Below, piece by piece: positions 48,380 through 58,498 of a stretch of 64,000 nt of DNA. Under the pieces are notes generated by a model. That model had not been told where the DNA came from and ran no database searches. It saw only the letters and a program-made list of their open reading frames with translations. The translations under genes were made by a program, and so were the position numbers. Source of the stretch: Candidatus Cloacimonadota bacterium (GTDB taxonomy: Bacteria; UBA4055); NCBI GenBank assembly GCA_002742935.1, contig PDON01000061.1, forward strand, positions 1 through 64,000, read 5' to 3'. Within the stretch, counting starts at the first letter, position 1. The number at the start of each line of letters is the position of its first letter.

Positions 48380-50734
48380 GTGATGAATATTTTAAAGATT
48401 ATCATCATTCTTTTAGGTTCAATAGCCTACCTTTCAGCATCACAAGTAAAACATAATTACAGTTTTTCTAAGAATATGATAACAGAGAGCAGCTCAAAAC
48501 TTTTTGCAAATATGAAAACTGTAAGGCTCAAAGGGGGTGTTTTATCCGGTAAAATAGGTGCTCCTGCACTTCCTTACTATCCTGTTTCTCTTTTACTTCC
48601 TAAGGGAGAGAAAGGTGAATCCATAACTATAAATCGTAGCGGTAAGATAGAAATTGAAGGTAGTTTCAATCTTGAACCTATGCAAGGTTCAAAACCTATT
48701 TCATCAAATAAAAAAAATCCTTTAATTAAAGATAATTCCATATACAACTCTAATTATCTCTTTCCAAAATATTCAGGATCTAACCTCTCTACTTCATATA
48801 TGAACGGATACTCTGTTGCTCTTTCAACATTTACTCCTTTTGAGTATAATCCAAGGAGTGGAAAACTCTATATGTATCAAGATGTGGAGGTTATTGTTGA
48901 AAGTTCTAAAGATCAAGAATCAAAAAAAGCTTTGGAAAACTTAAACAGCTCTTCAAAGGTTATTGACAGAGTAAAACTTTTGGTACAAAACGATGAGATG
49001 ATAGACTCTTACGGTTCTAAAACCTACCCTTCAGAAAGTTACCAAGTTGCTATAATAAGTGAACCATCTTTTGATTTTTCTAATTTGATAGATCTCTATA
49101 ACGAAAGAGGTATAAAAACTGTTTTTACCAATGTAAATGAAATTTACTCTGAGTATGAAGGTGTTGATGATCCAGAAAAGATTAGAAACTTCATAATAGA
49201 TGAGTATCAAAACAGAGGTGTTTCATACATTCTTCTAGGTGGTGATACAGAGATTATTCCTGTCAGAGGTTTTTTCTGTGAAGTTCAATCCGCCTTTGTT
49301 TATACTGATGAAAGTATACCTTCTGATCTATACTATTCTGCACTTGACGGAAGTTGGAATGAGGATGGAGACAATCTTTGGGGAGAGATAGGTGAAGATG
49401 ATCTTTTACCGGATATTTCTGTGGGCAGGTTATCTTTTTCAACTCAAAATGAGCTTAATAATATGATAAACAAATCTGTTACCTATCAAAATTCTCCAAT
49501 AGTTGATGAGATCAAAAAGCCCCTTTTAGTTGGAGAGTATATGTATAACGATCCTGAAACATGGGGAGCTGATTATATGAATCTTCTCATAGGTGAACAT
49601 GATGATAACGGATACACAACAATAGGAATTCCCGAAGATTATAATATCCAAAAACTGTATGATAAAGATGTAACTTGGAGCCCTAGTGAGCTTAGAGATC
49701 TTATAAATAGTGGAACTATCTATCTAAATCATTGTGGACATTCAAACTATGATTATACAATGAAGATGTACAACTCTGATATAGTATCTTCAAACTTCTC
49801 AGGTGCAAACGGCACAGATCACTCATTCCCTGTTTTATACTCTCACGGTTGTATATGCGGAGCTTTTGATTATGATGATTGTATAGCTGAAAAAATGGTA
49901 ACTCTTGATAATTTTGCTACTGCCTTTATATGTAACTCAAGATACGGTTGGTTTAATGAAGGTCAAACAGAGGGACCATCTCAACATTTAAATAGAGAGT
50001 TTTTAAACGCTGTTTACGGATTGGATAAGAGTAGAATTGGTGAAGCTCATATGATTTCAAAAATTGCTTCATCTCCATGGGTTAATGCTCCGGGTCAACA
50101 TGAAGAGGGTGCTCTTAGATGGTGCTTTTATGATTCTAACCTTTTAGGAGATCCTACACTTTCTATGTGGACAAATAATCCTGTTACTCCAACCCTAACT
50201 CATAATCCTATTTTCTACATAACAGGAGAAGGCTCTGAAGTTACAATAACAGATCAAGAGGGGAATCCAATACAAAATGTAGATTGTGGAATTATAATAG
50301 ACGGTAATATTTGTGGTTGGGGCATCTCAAATTCGGAAGGTGTTGCAGAGATTGAATATACAGAAAATATAACATCAGGCAATGGTATTCTTGTTGTTTC
50401 AGGAAACAATACAATTGTAACTACTTCCAATATTTCGATTCAGGAAACCGGTATTGATGAAAATATTGCAAATTCAGTTACACTTTACGATAACTACCCA
50501 AACCCTTTTAACCCCTCTACAACTATAAAATTCTCTCTTCCAAATTTAGGCATGGTTAACCTCTCAATCTTCAATACTAAGGGAGAACTGGTTAAAACTT
50601 TACTTAATAGGGAGTTAGATAGAGGTGTTCACAGCTATAACTTTGAAGCAGAAGATTTTAATAGTGGTCTTTACTTCTACAGATTAACTACAGAGAAAAA
50701 ATCTATTACCAAGAAGATGATCTTTGTAAAGTAG
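48380..50734 (+). CDS. C25 (gingipain-like) peptidase with T9SS type A sorting domain
   Basis: YILLGGDTEIIPVRGF; YLNHCGHSNYDY; LYSHGCICGAFDYDDCIAEKMV; C-term LYDNYPNPFNPSTTIKFSLP..GLYFYRLTTEKKSITKKMIFVK. Confidence 0.92.
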   Translation: MMNILKIIIILLGSIAYLSASQVKHNYSFSKNMITESSSKLFANMKTVRLKGGVLSGKIGAPALPYYPVSLLLPKGEKGESITINRSGKIEIEGSFNLEPMQGSKPISSNKKNPLIKDNSIYNSNYLFPKYSGSNLSTSYMNGYSVALSTFTPFEYNPRSGKLYMYQDVEVIVESSKDQESKKALENLNSSSKVIDRVKLLVQNDEMIDSYGSKTYPSESYQVAIISEPSFDFSNLIDLYNERGIKTVFTNVNEIYSEYEGVDDPEKIRNFIIDEYQNRGVSYILLGGDTEIIPVRGFFCEVQSAFVYTDESIPSDLYYSALDGSWNEDGDNLWGEIGEDDLLPDISVGRLSFSTQNELNNMINKSVTYQNSPIVDEIKKPLLVGEYMYNDPETWGADYMNLLIGEHDDNGYTTIGIPEDYNIQKLYDKDVTWSPSELRDLINSGTIYLNHCGHSNYDYTMKMYNSDIVSSNFSGANGTDHSFPVLYSHGCICGAFDYDDCIAEKMVTLDNFATAFICNSRYGWFNEGQTEGPSQHLNREFLNAVYGLDKSRIGEAHMISKIASSPWVNAPGQHEEGALRWCFYDSNLLGDPTLSMWTNNPVTPTLTHNPIFYITGEGSEVTITDQEGNPIQNVDCGIIIDGNICGWGISNSEGVAEIEYTENITSGNGILVVSGNNTIVTTSNISIQETGIDENIANSVTLYDNYPNPFNPSTTIKFSLPNLGMVNLSIFNTKGELVKTLLNRELDRGVHSYNFEAEDFNSGLYFYRLTTEKKSITKKMIFVK

Positions 50735-50877
50735 ATTTAAAATTTTATAGCTGGTTCCAGCATATAGGTTTATATAGAACTCCTATTATACACATCTTAT
50801 TATTTCAAGGTAGTTATGTATAATAGGAAATTATAACTACTAAACTGTATAGAAACAATGGATAAAAGAAAGTTACC

Positions 50878-51618
50878 ATGAAGATATCTACAATTATAAG
50901 AGACTCAATAGTTGTTTTTGGATTGATAGGCTTGGCCTTTTATATCCACCACTCTATATTTTATAGTAATCCGGATTTGGATAAAACTATCAAAGATCTC
51001 AAATCAGGTAATCCGACAGTAATTGGAGAGGCTCTTCTAAGAGCCTCTAAACTTGATATGGGAAAAGGGTATAAGCTCATACCCCATATTCTTCCATTGC
51101 TAAATGATAAGAGGAGAACTCCCAAAAATATTTCAAATAATAGAATCTCAAACCAAAATAAGACCTCTTTAAAAGAGGGAAACGGATCAAAAAGAGGAAC
51201 CATTGGATACTCTACCGCAATAGCAATTCAGTCAATGACAATAAAAGATATTCTTCATCTTGAGTGGGTTGGTGGAAATGCAGAAGATGAGATTACAGCT
51301 TATATAAATAGGAATATAAACATTAAGGATATAGAGGCTGTTAATAATGCACTTATAGCAATTATGAATGTCAGAAGAAAGGAGACTTTACCTTTTCTGT
51401 TCAGAGTTTTGACTATAAAGTCAGAATCTATTAGATTACAAGCAATATCCAGTTTGGAGTACTACATTAAGGATAAAATCAGCAGCCCCTTCCCTTGGGA
51501 TCCTAAAGATGAGATAACCCCTAAAATGTTAGAAAATTTAAAAGCATGCTTAAATAACTCTTCACCCTATATAAAGAAGGAAGCTAAAAAGTTATTGAAT
51601 CTTTTGGAAAAAAGATAA
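50878..51618 (+). CDS. Membrane-anchored HEAT-like repeat protein
   Basis: N-terminal TM; GEALLRASKLDMGKGYKLIPHILPLLND; LPFLFRVLTIKSESIRLQAISSLEYY. Confidence 0.6.
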   Translation: MKISTIIRDSIVVFGLIGLAFYIHHSIFYSNPDLDKTIKDLKSGNPTVIGEALLRASKLDMGKGYKLIPHILPLLNDKRRTPKNISNNRISNQNKTSLKEGNGSKRGTIGYSTAIAIQSMTIKDILHLEWVGGNAEDEITAYINRNINIKDIEAVNNALIAIMNVRRKETLPFLFRVLTIKSESIRLQAISSLEYYIKDKISSPFPWDPKDEITPKMLENLKACLNNSSPYIKKEAKKLLNLLEKR

Positions 51619-51631
51619 AAGTTTTTAATTA

Positions 51632-51753
51632 GGGCCCACTGAAAAAAGCAATATGATTTTTTCTAACAACCTATTTTGTACTAAAAATTAAAGATTCAAT
51701 AGTAGATAGCTAAAATTTATTCTACTCCTATTTTTACTTCTTCAGCAGACCCC
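51632..51753. repeat. MITE-like inverted-end element
   Basis: GGGCCCACTGAAAAAAG (51632-51648) and CTTCTTCAGCAGACCCC (51737-51753) in inverted orientation. Confidence 0.55.
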
Positions 51754-51760
51754 AAACTCT

Positions 51761-52510
51761 TTAGTTCAATAAAGAGAGCTGTTTTGCAAGTGTTGACTCT
51801 CTGTAAATAATCTCTTTCATCTCTTTAATAGCCTTTTCCATACCAACAAGAGCAGCTCTTCCAATAATAGAGTGCCCTATGTTGAGCTCCTCAATTTCAT
51901 GTATTTGAGCAATATACTTTACATTGTTATAGTTAAGACCATGACCTGCAGAAACATTTATTCCATTCTTTGCACAATATGATACAGAAAGCTTAATCTT
52001 TTCAAGCTCCATCTGCATTTGATCCCCATTTTTGGCATTTGCATATGCTCCGGTATGGAGTTCAACATAATCTGCACCTACACTAATAGAATCTCTTATT
52101 ATGGATGTGTCAGGATCAATAAACAAAGAAACTGCAATCTTTTCATCGTTAAACTTGTATATAATATCCGAAAGATACTCTTTTATAGAGCTTACATTTA
52201 ATCCGCCCTCTGTTGTTAACTCCTCTCTTTTTTCAGGAACTAAAGTAACCATATCAGGCTTAATTTTAAGAGCAATATTAACCATTTCATCAGTAGGAGC
52301 CATCTCCATATTGAGAAAACTTTTAACGGTAGCTCTTATTTTATGGAGATCAACATCATTAATATGTCTCCTATCCTCTCTCAAATGACAAACTATACCG
52401 TCAGCTCCTGCAAGTTCTGCAAGAACAACTGCTTCAATAGGATCAGGACTATTCACACCTCTTGCATTTCTGATAGTAGCAATATGATCAATATTAACAC
52501 CTAACCTCAT
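51761..52510 (-). CDS. pdxJ: Pyridoxine 5'-phosphate synthase
   Basis: MRLGVNIDHIATIRNARGVNSPDPIEAVVLAELAGADGIVCHLREDRRHI; VSAGHGLNYNNV; LNIGHSIIGRAALVGMEKAI. Confidence 0.98.
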   Translation of the reverse strand: MRLGVNIDHIATIRNARGVNSPDPIEAVVLAELAGADGIVCHLREDRRHINDVDLHKIRATVKSFLNMEMAPTDEMVNIALKIKPDMVTLVPEKREELTTEGGLNVSSIKEYLSDIIYKFNDEKIAVSLFIDPDTSIIRDSISVGADYVELHTGAYANAKNGDQMQMELEKIKLSVSYCAKNGINVSAGHGLNYNNVKYIAQIHEIEELNIGHSIIGRAALVGMEKAIKEMKEIIYRESTLAKQLSLLN

Positions 52511-53244
52511 TATCTCCCCCTGTAGTGTGCATTCTTCTTAAACTTCATATATCCCGGAGATTCCTGTTGAACTCTTCTCTTTGGTGGCTCCTCAAGTCTG
52601 AATTGATACCAAGGATCTCCAAAAAGCTTCATTTTCATCTTACGACCGTTTTTAAGCTCAACAATATTGGCTTTTAATCTTTCATCTTTATCATTAAGTT
52701 TTTTATTACCCTCTTCAAGGATTGCAATTGCCTCATCATATCTCTTCTGTTTCGATAAAAGATATGCATAAAGTCCCCAAGCTAGTCCCTCTTTTTTACT
52801 TGCTGCAACTACCTTTTTCATAATCTTATCAACCTCTTCATATTTCTTCTCTTTGAAGAAAACAACGCCAAGCATTCCCTTGGCAACCCAATTGAGAGAA
52901 GATGATTTTTCAAGTGCCGGAATAGCTTTCTCTTTGTTATCTGTTACAAAATGAAGCATGCCTATCATTCCATAAATCTGACCCTTTACAAAAGGACTTT
53001 TTTTACTCAATGAGAGTGCTCCTTCATAGATCTTTACAGCTCTCTCAATATTTCTTGAGTTTATTGCCTTGTTTGCTTTTGCTTGAACAATCTCAAGTTG
53101 TTTCATAGCTTTTTTAGAAAGTATTAAAAAGGTTACTAATCCTGCAATAATACCCATCAGTATACCAAAAGGATAGTTTACGCTAAAACCTACTCCAAAA
53201 GCAACGGCCAAAGTAACTAAAATAGTAATAATAATATCTCTCAT
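52510..53244 (-). CDS. TPR-containing membrane protein
   Basis: Two N-terminal TM segments; KANKAINSRNIERAVKIYEGALSLSKKSP.. Confidence 0.7.
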   Translation of the reverse strand: MRDIIITILVTLAVAFGVGFSVNYPFGILMGIIAGLVTFLILSKKAMKQLEIVQAKANKAINSRNIERAVKIYEGALSLSKKSPFVKGQIYGMIGMLHFVTDNKEKAIPALEKSSSLNWVAKGMLGVVFFKEKKYEEVDKIMKKVVAASKKEGLAWGLYAYLLSKQKRYDEAIAILEEGNKKLNDKDERLKANIVELKNGRKMKMKLFGDPWYQFRLEEPPKRRVQQESPGYMKFKKNAHYRGR

Positions 53245-53253
53245 AACTCTCCA

Positions 53254-53706
53254 CTATTTATGATAATTTAAGTTGTTTATTATTGAAAAGCCTCTGTATA
53301 TCTGCTCAATCAAAAGCAATCTTACCATCTGATGAGTAAAGGTCATATCCGAAATTGAAATCTTGAGGTCAACATTCCTTTTTAGATTCTCGGAAACTCC
53401 TAAATGCCCTCCTGTAATAAAACAGATATTTTTTCCATTATCCTTCTCTTTTGAGATAATATTGGCGAACTGATGCGATGAAACTCTAGATCCTTTAACA
53501 TCAAGAAGTATAGATCTAAAATCTTTTGGGATAGATTTTAAAATCATATTGGATTCAAGTTCAACGCAATTGGATTTACTACTCTGTTCTTTCAAAATAA
53601 TAAACTCAATCTTAGCCATGGGTTTTATCATTTTGACAAATCGTTCAATACCGGAATTTAAGTAATCAAACTTGGTTTTACCAACCCCAATAATTGATAT
53701 TTTCAC
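53254..53706 (-). CDS. rlmH: 23S rRNA (pseudouridine1915-N3)-methyltransferase RlmH
   Basis: MKISIIGVGKTK; ILLDVKGSRVSSHQFANII; CFITGGHLGVSENLKRN; ISISDMTFTHQMVRLLLIEQIYRGFSIINNLNYHK. Confidence 0.96.
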   Translation of the reverse strand: MKISIIGVGKTKFDYLNSGIERFVKMIKPMAKIEFIILKEQSSKSNCVELESNMILKSIPKDFRSILLDVKGSRVSSHQFANIISKEKDNGKNICFITGGHLGVSENLKRNVDLKISISDMTFTHQMVRLLLIEQIYRGFSIINNLNYHK

Positions 53707-53709
53707 AGT

Positions 53710-53895
53710 CTAATCTCTAATTTTATCAAGGTATAGTTTTGTAACAACAGAGCCCCTTTCATTTTGAGAATTTATAAAAAACTCATAAAAATCGGTCACT
53801 TCCTTAATATCCTCTTCATCCAGATCTTTTATAGCAAAAAAAGATGGAGTTGCTTTCATCTTGTCAAAAACAGGTATTATTTTATCACTTCTCAT
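53710..53895 (-). CDS. Small hypothetical protein in the rlmH operon
   Basis: 61-aa ORF 3 bp upstream of rlmH; RBS-like AGGAGGATGAG upstream. Confidence 0.5.
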   Translation of the reverse strand: MRSDKIIPVFDKMKATPSFFAIKDLDEEDIKEVTDFYEFFINSQNERGSVVTKLYLDKIRD

Positions 53896-54205
53896 CTCAT
53901 CCTCCTATAATTTGAAGTATAGAATATAAGGAATATATATAAAAAAGTTAAATGTTTTTTTATTTGCCACTAATAGAGTTGTTTATCCATCCATTATTAA
54001 CCCAACTAATATTATTGCTATATAAATTATTTTATCCATGAAAGAACGAAACAACAATCTTCATTTTTCACTTTTTGGGGAGATCATGAATAAACCCAAC
54101 CTTTCCTTCAATAAAATATTGACAATTGTTTTTATTTGTCATATTTTATAGTAAAGGATAGTCAATAAGAAATAAATATAACTCTTATGACAATAGGGAG
54201 TCAAA

Positions 54206-54703
54206 GTGAATAACAGACCAAAAATAAAAGTAAAGTTAAGTTTAATTGATAAAATAGTAGAATCCATTGGGTTGGCTGCTCTCGCTGGAGTTTGGATCTT
54301 TACTTTGAGTAACTACTCCTCACTTCCCGAAACTATTCCAATCCACTATAACTTGGTTGGAGAGGTAGATAGCTTTGGAGAAAAAGGAAATATCTTGTTT
54401 ATCCCTATCATATCAACAATACTATTTATTATTATGACAATTTTAAACAAATATCCTCATTCGTTTAATTACTTGAAAACAATTACAGAAGAGAATGCTC
54501 ATTATCAATACGCCAATGCAACTAGATTAATTAGATTGTTAAAATTAAATATTCTAATAATATTTGGAGGGATCAGCTTTGAAACAATTGGAATTGCAAA
54601 AGGAAATTTTGAGAGATTTGGGATCCTCTTTCTACCCTTAACTCTTGGATTGATTTTTATCCCAATTTTCTATTATTTAATAAAATCATCTAACGAAAAA
54701 TAA
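54206..54703 (+). CDS. DUF1648-type membrane protein
   Basis: FTLSNYSSLPETIPIHYNLVGEVDSFGEKGNILFIPIIST..; GTG start. Confidence 0.8.
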   Translation: MNNRPKIKVKLSLIDKIVESIGLAALAGVWIFTLSNYSSLPETIPIHYNLVGEVDSFGEKGNILFIPIISTILFIIMTILNKYPHSFNYLKTITEENAHYQYANATRLIRLLKLNILIIFGGISFETIGIAKGNFERFGILFLPLTLGLIFIPIFYYLIKSSNEK

Positions 54704-54910
54704 ATGTTATGAGGATATGCTTACCCCCAATCTTTAGCAAAATTTATGGATAAAAAATATAAAATTAAACTTGATTTAAGGCTATAAATAGGTGTGATTA
54801 ATACAGTGGAAGGAATTACTTTTTTCTTTTAGCTTTAGGTGGGGGCTTTCTAATAGATCTGACGGTGTAAAAATATTGCCAATAATATTTAGATATAATA
54901 GGGAGTTTAT

Positions 54911-56203
54911 ATGAAATTTTTAATACTAATGCTTTTACCTGCCGTTATTTTCTGTTCTGAAATAACAAAGATCAACATAGAGGGTATGATAGATAATGGT
55001 CTTGTGCCTTATGTTGAAAGAGCTATAGGTGAAGCTGAAACTAGCGGATCAAAATATATCATAGTGGAGATAAACACTTTTGGAGGCAGAGTAGATGCTG
55101 CAACAAAACTTAAGGATCTCATAATTGATACTGATATAAGTACTATAGCTTTCATTAATAAGAGAGCTATTAGTGCAGGATCCCTCATTGCCCTTAGTTG
55201 TGATTCTATATTTATGGCTGAGGGTAGCTCAATAGGAGCAACAACAGTTGTTGATGGAGAGGGAAAGAAACAGTCTGAAAAAGCCCAATCATATATGAGA
55301 GGTGAGATGGGTTCCACAGCTGAACGAACAGGTAAGAATAAACTGATTGCCCAAGCTATGGTTGATGAAGATATTGAGATTGAAAATATAGTTGAAAAAG
55401 GGAAACTTCTAACACTTACTTCCGAGGAAGCTCTAAACTACAAAATTGCTGATAAAATTGTAAAGAATGAGAGTGAGATCTACTCCATTCTAGGATTATC
55501 AAAAAATGACTCATTCACTGTAAAGATTAGCAAATCTGAGAAGATTGTAAGATTCCTTACACACCCTATAGTAAGCTCTCTACTCATAACTTTAGCATTT
55601 TTAGGATTGGTTTTTGAGGTTAAAACCCCCGGATGGGGTGTTGGCGGAACAGTGGGAATCCTTTCTCTACTACTATTTTTCGGATCCCACTACATTGTTG
55701 ATTTAGCTAATCACTTAGAGCTTATAATACTCTTAGTATCATTTGTTTTAATAGTTTTGGAAATCTTTGTTATACCGGGGTTTGGTATTGCAGGAATTTT
55801 AGGGCTTTTGGGACTTCTTACTTCTCTTTTCTTTGTAATGGTTGGGGAAAATGCCTACCTTGAAGATTATGTTGAAGCAGGAAACATACTGAGTTCTGCT
55901 CTACTCATATCTATTGCCGGAGGATATTTTATGATAAAATATATTCCGAGTATGAAGCTTTTCAGCTCCTTTGTTGTTCTCAAGGAAAATCCTCACGGAT
56001 CGGCTATAAGTAATCAAGATGAGTATCTCTCTCTTTTAAATCTTGAAGGTGTTACAACAACAGATTTAAGACCTTCAGGGAAAGTATCCATCAAAAAAAG
56101 ATACTACGATGCTATATCTGAAGGTAACTTTATTGATTCAAATACTAAGATTAGAGTTATTAAAGTTGAGGGTAATAAGATTGTTGTAGAAAAGTTAGCT
56201 TAA
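54911..56203 (+). CDS. NfeD family membrane-bound serine protease (ClpP-class)
   Basis: INTFGGRVDAATKLKDLI..INKRAISAGSLIALSCDSIFMAEGSSIGA; TPGWGVGGTVGILSL; IPGFGIAGILGLLGL. Confidence 0.93.
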   Translation: MKFLILMLLPAVIFCSEITKINIEGMIDNGLVPYVERAIGEAETSGSKYIIVEINTFGGRVDAATKLKDLIIDTDISTIAFINKRAISAGSLIALSCDSIFMAEGSSIGATTVVDGEGKKQSEKAQSYMRGEMGSTAERTGKNKLIAQAMVDEDIEIENIVEKGKLLTLTSEEALNYKIADKIVKNESEIYSILGLSKNDSFTVKISKSEKIVRFLTHPIVSSLLITLAFLGLVFEVKTPGWGVGGTVGILSLLLFFGSHYIVDLANHLELIILLVSFVLIVLEIFVIPGFGIAGILGLLGLLTSLFFVMVGENAYLEDYVEAGNILSSALLISIAGGYFMIKYIPSMKLFSSFVVLKENPHGSAISNQDEYLSLLNLEGVTTTDLRPSGKVSIKKRYYDAISEGNFIDSNTKIRVIKVEGNKIVVEKLA

Positions 56204-56298
56204 TAGATAGATTTTTAAGTTTCTTTTGTTTGAACTTTAGAATATTTTAAATATAAAGTTTTTTAATTGTAATTTTTAACTAAAAAGAGGTAAAGAAG

Positions 56299-57297
56299 AT
56301 GATGGAACCAAATATCTTTGTCATTATAGGCGGTGTTGTAGCCTTTATTTTCATCTTGATTTTGTTCTCATTTATTCCTGTTGCGTTATGGGTTAATGCT
56401 CTGTTTGCAGGGGTTAAGGTAACCTTGAGCTCTCTAATTGGTATGAGGCTTAGAAAAGTCCCTCCGTCAATTATTGTAAACTCTTTAATTACCGCTGTTA
56501 AAGCAGGTTTAAACTTGACAACAGAAGATCTTGAAACTCACTATATGGCAGGAGGAAATGTTATTAATGTTGTTAATGCTCTTATTGCTGCTGACAAAGC
56601 AAACATTGAGGTTGATTACCAAACAGCTTGCGGTATTGATCTTGCCGGTAGAAATATATTAGAAGCTATTCAAACTTCCGTAAATCCAAGAGTTATTGAC
56701 GCTCCTAGAAATGGTAAGATTGGAGCGGTTGCCAAAGATGGTATTCAAGTTTTGGCAAAAGCTAGGGTTACAGTAAGAACAAATATTAAAACTCTTGTTG
56801 GTGGTGCTACTGAAGAGACAATTATAGCAAGAGTTGGAGAAGGTATTGTTTCTGCAATAGGATCTTCTGAATCCTATAAAATTGTACTTGAAAATCCTGA
56901 TTCTCTATCAAAAATTGTACTTCAGAAGGGTTTGGATACCGGAACGGCCTTTGAGATTCTTTCCATTGATATTGCAGATGTTGATGTAGGACAAAATATA
57001 GGTGCTAATCTTCAAGCGGAGCAAGCAGAGTCTGACCTTAAAGTTGCAAGGGCTAAAGCTGAAACAAGGAGAGCTATGGCTGTTGCTCGTGAGCAGGAGA
57101 TGCAGGCAAGTGTTATAGAGATGCAATCTAAGGTTGTTGAAGCAGAAGCTGAAGTTCCAAGAGCCATGGCAGAAGCTTTCAGATCCGGAAATTTAGGTGT
57201 AATGGATTACTACAAGCTTAATAATATTAAAGCCGATACTGAAATGAGAAAAAATTTGGTTGAAGGTATTGATGATGAGAAGACAACTCAAGATTAA
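56299..57297 (+). CDS. floA: Flotillin-like protein FloA (UPF0365)
   Basis: [101 protein letters not shown]. Confidence 0.97.
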   Translation: MMEPNIFVIIGGVVAFIFILILFSFIPVALWVNALFAGVKVTLSSLIGMRLRKVPPSIIVNSLITAVKAGLNLTTEDLETHYMAGGNVINVVNALIAADKANIEVDYQTACGIDLAGRNILEAIQTSVNPRVIDAPRNGKIGAVAKDGIQVLAKARVTVRTNIKTLVGGATEETIIARVGEGIVSAIGSSESYKIVLENPDSLSKIVLQKGLDTGTAFEILSIDIADVDVGQNIGANLQAEQAESDLKVARAKAETRRAMAVAREQEMQASVIEMQSKVVEAEAEVPRAMAEAFRSGNLGVMDYYKLNNIKADTEMRKNLVEGIDDEKTTQD

Positions 57298-57322
57298 TAT
57301 TGTAAAATAGATTAATTTAAGA

Positions 57323-57356
57323 AAGCTCAAGGTGCACAAAACCTCACCTTGAGCTT
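57323..57356 (+). terminator. floA terminator AAGCTCAAGGTG/CACCTTGAGCTT
   Basis: Perfect 12-bp stem followed by TT-rich sequence. Confidence 0.8.
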
Positions 57357-57408
57357 GTTATTTTTCATAATCTGGATTAAAAGCCACTAAAGTAATAGGG
57401 AGTATATT

Positions 57409-57816
57409 GTGGATGATTTTATACCTATTATAATATTTATTCTTATTGGAGTATTTTCATCTCTAAATAAAAAGATGAAAGCCAAAAAGCAGGGTTTGAA
57501 ACCCAAAAAGAAACCTAAAACTATAGATCTCAATAAAAGAGGTTCTACTCATAAATCTTCAAAAACTACCATAGAGAGTGTTACTCCTGAACTGTATAAT
57601 GAAGAAAGTTTAGATGACTTTGTTAATATCTATTCTGAAAAAAGCATGGAAAAGGATCTTTTTGAGGAGGTTTCTCAAGAAAGGGAGGTAGAAAACAAAT
57701 CTTCAGAAGTTACCAAAAAAGAGTTAAAAAAAGAGAAGAGAAGAGGAGTTAAGGTAAGCAATAGACTTTTAAGAAATAGTGTGCTTATGAAAGAGGTTTT
57801 GGAAACAAAGTTTTAA
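57409..57816 (+). CDS. Single-pass membrane protein with charged tail, unknown
   Basis: MDDFIPIIIFILIGVFSSLNKKMKAKKQ..; GTG/TTG-type start at 57409. Confidence 0.6.
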   Translation: MDDFIPIIIFILIGVFSSLNKKMKAKKQGLKPKKKPKTIDLNKRGSTHKSSKTTIESVTPELYNEESLDDFVNIYSEKSMEKDLFEEVSQEREVENKSSEVTKKELKKEKRRGVKVSNRLLRNSVLMKEVLETKF

Positions 57817-58018
57817 ATTGTAGTTACTATAAAATGAGTACTGTAATATAGCTGGAAAGAAGTTCCGACAAAATCAATCCCAAGTAAATAGTAGAGATTA
57901 TGACCGAGAGCGGTAGAAACCTTTCTTAATGCCAACCATAAAGAATAAGTTCTTTGTTTGGACTTTATGCCCCAATTATGTTTTTGCTTCTTTTAAATAT
58001 AAAAACTTTCCAAAAACT

Positions 58019-58143
58019 CAGACTGGACTAGAAACGAGTAGTAGAAGGAGTTATTTTTTTATGTGATCCATAGCCTAGTAAGCCTAGGTGATTTGAACAT
58101 AAAAAAGTGATGACGCAGTAATAGGAAGTTTATCGGTAGTCTG
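58019..58143 (+). repeat. Dispersed nested-hairpin element, copy B
   Basis: CAGACTGGACTAGAAACGAGTAGTAGAAGGAGTTATTTTTTTATGTGAT..AGCCTAGTAAGCCTAGGTGATTTGAACATAAAAAA..GACGCAGTAATAGGAAGTTTATCGGTAGTCTG. Confidence 0.8.
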
Positions 58144-58498
58144 TAGATTTAAAAAAAATCTTAAAACTTATCCCAGGCTTATAGATAAAGTTGCATACAG
58201 CATTCTATTTATTATACTAAATATTAGATAAATATCCATATTAAACTCAGATTATATTAAGCTTTAGGCTTATTTTAGCACACAGGTTGAGGCTTGTTTA
58301 ATATTAATAGTTCAGAGTTTATTTAATTATCTATTGACTTGAAAATAATCTTCCCCTATTTTACAATAGAGGTCAAAATATTATTGAAAAAATAATTGTA
58401 TCATTCTTGTAATCTAAAAAAGATCTCTTTAGTAAGAAAATATTATAAGAATTTTTTATTATTACAATTTGTGTTAATCTAAGTAATAAGGAGTTAAT

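Noticed and set aside
55009-55317. 102-aa minus-strand ORF
   Set aside because: Antisense to the NfeD-family gene.
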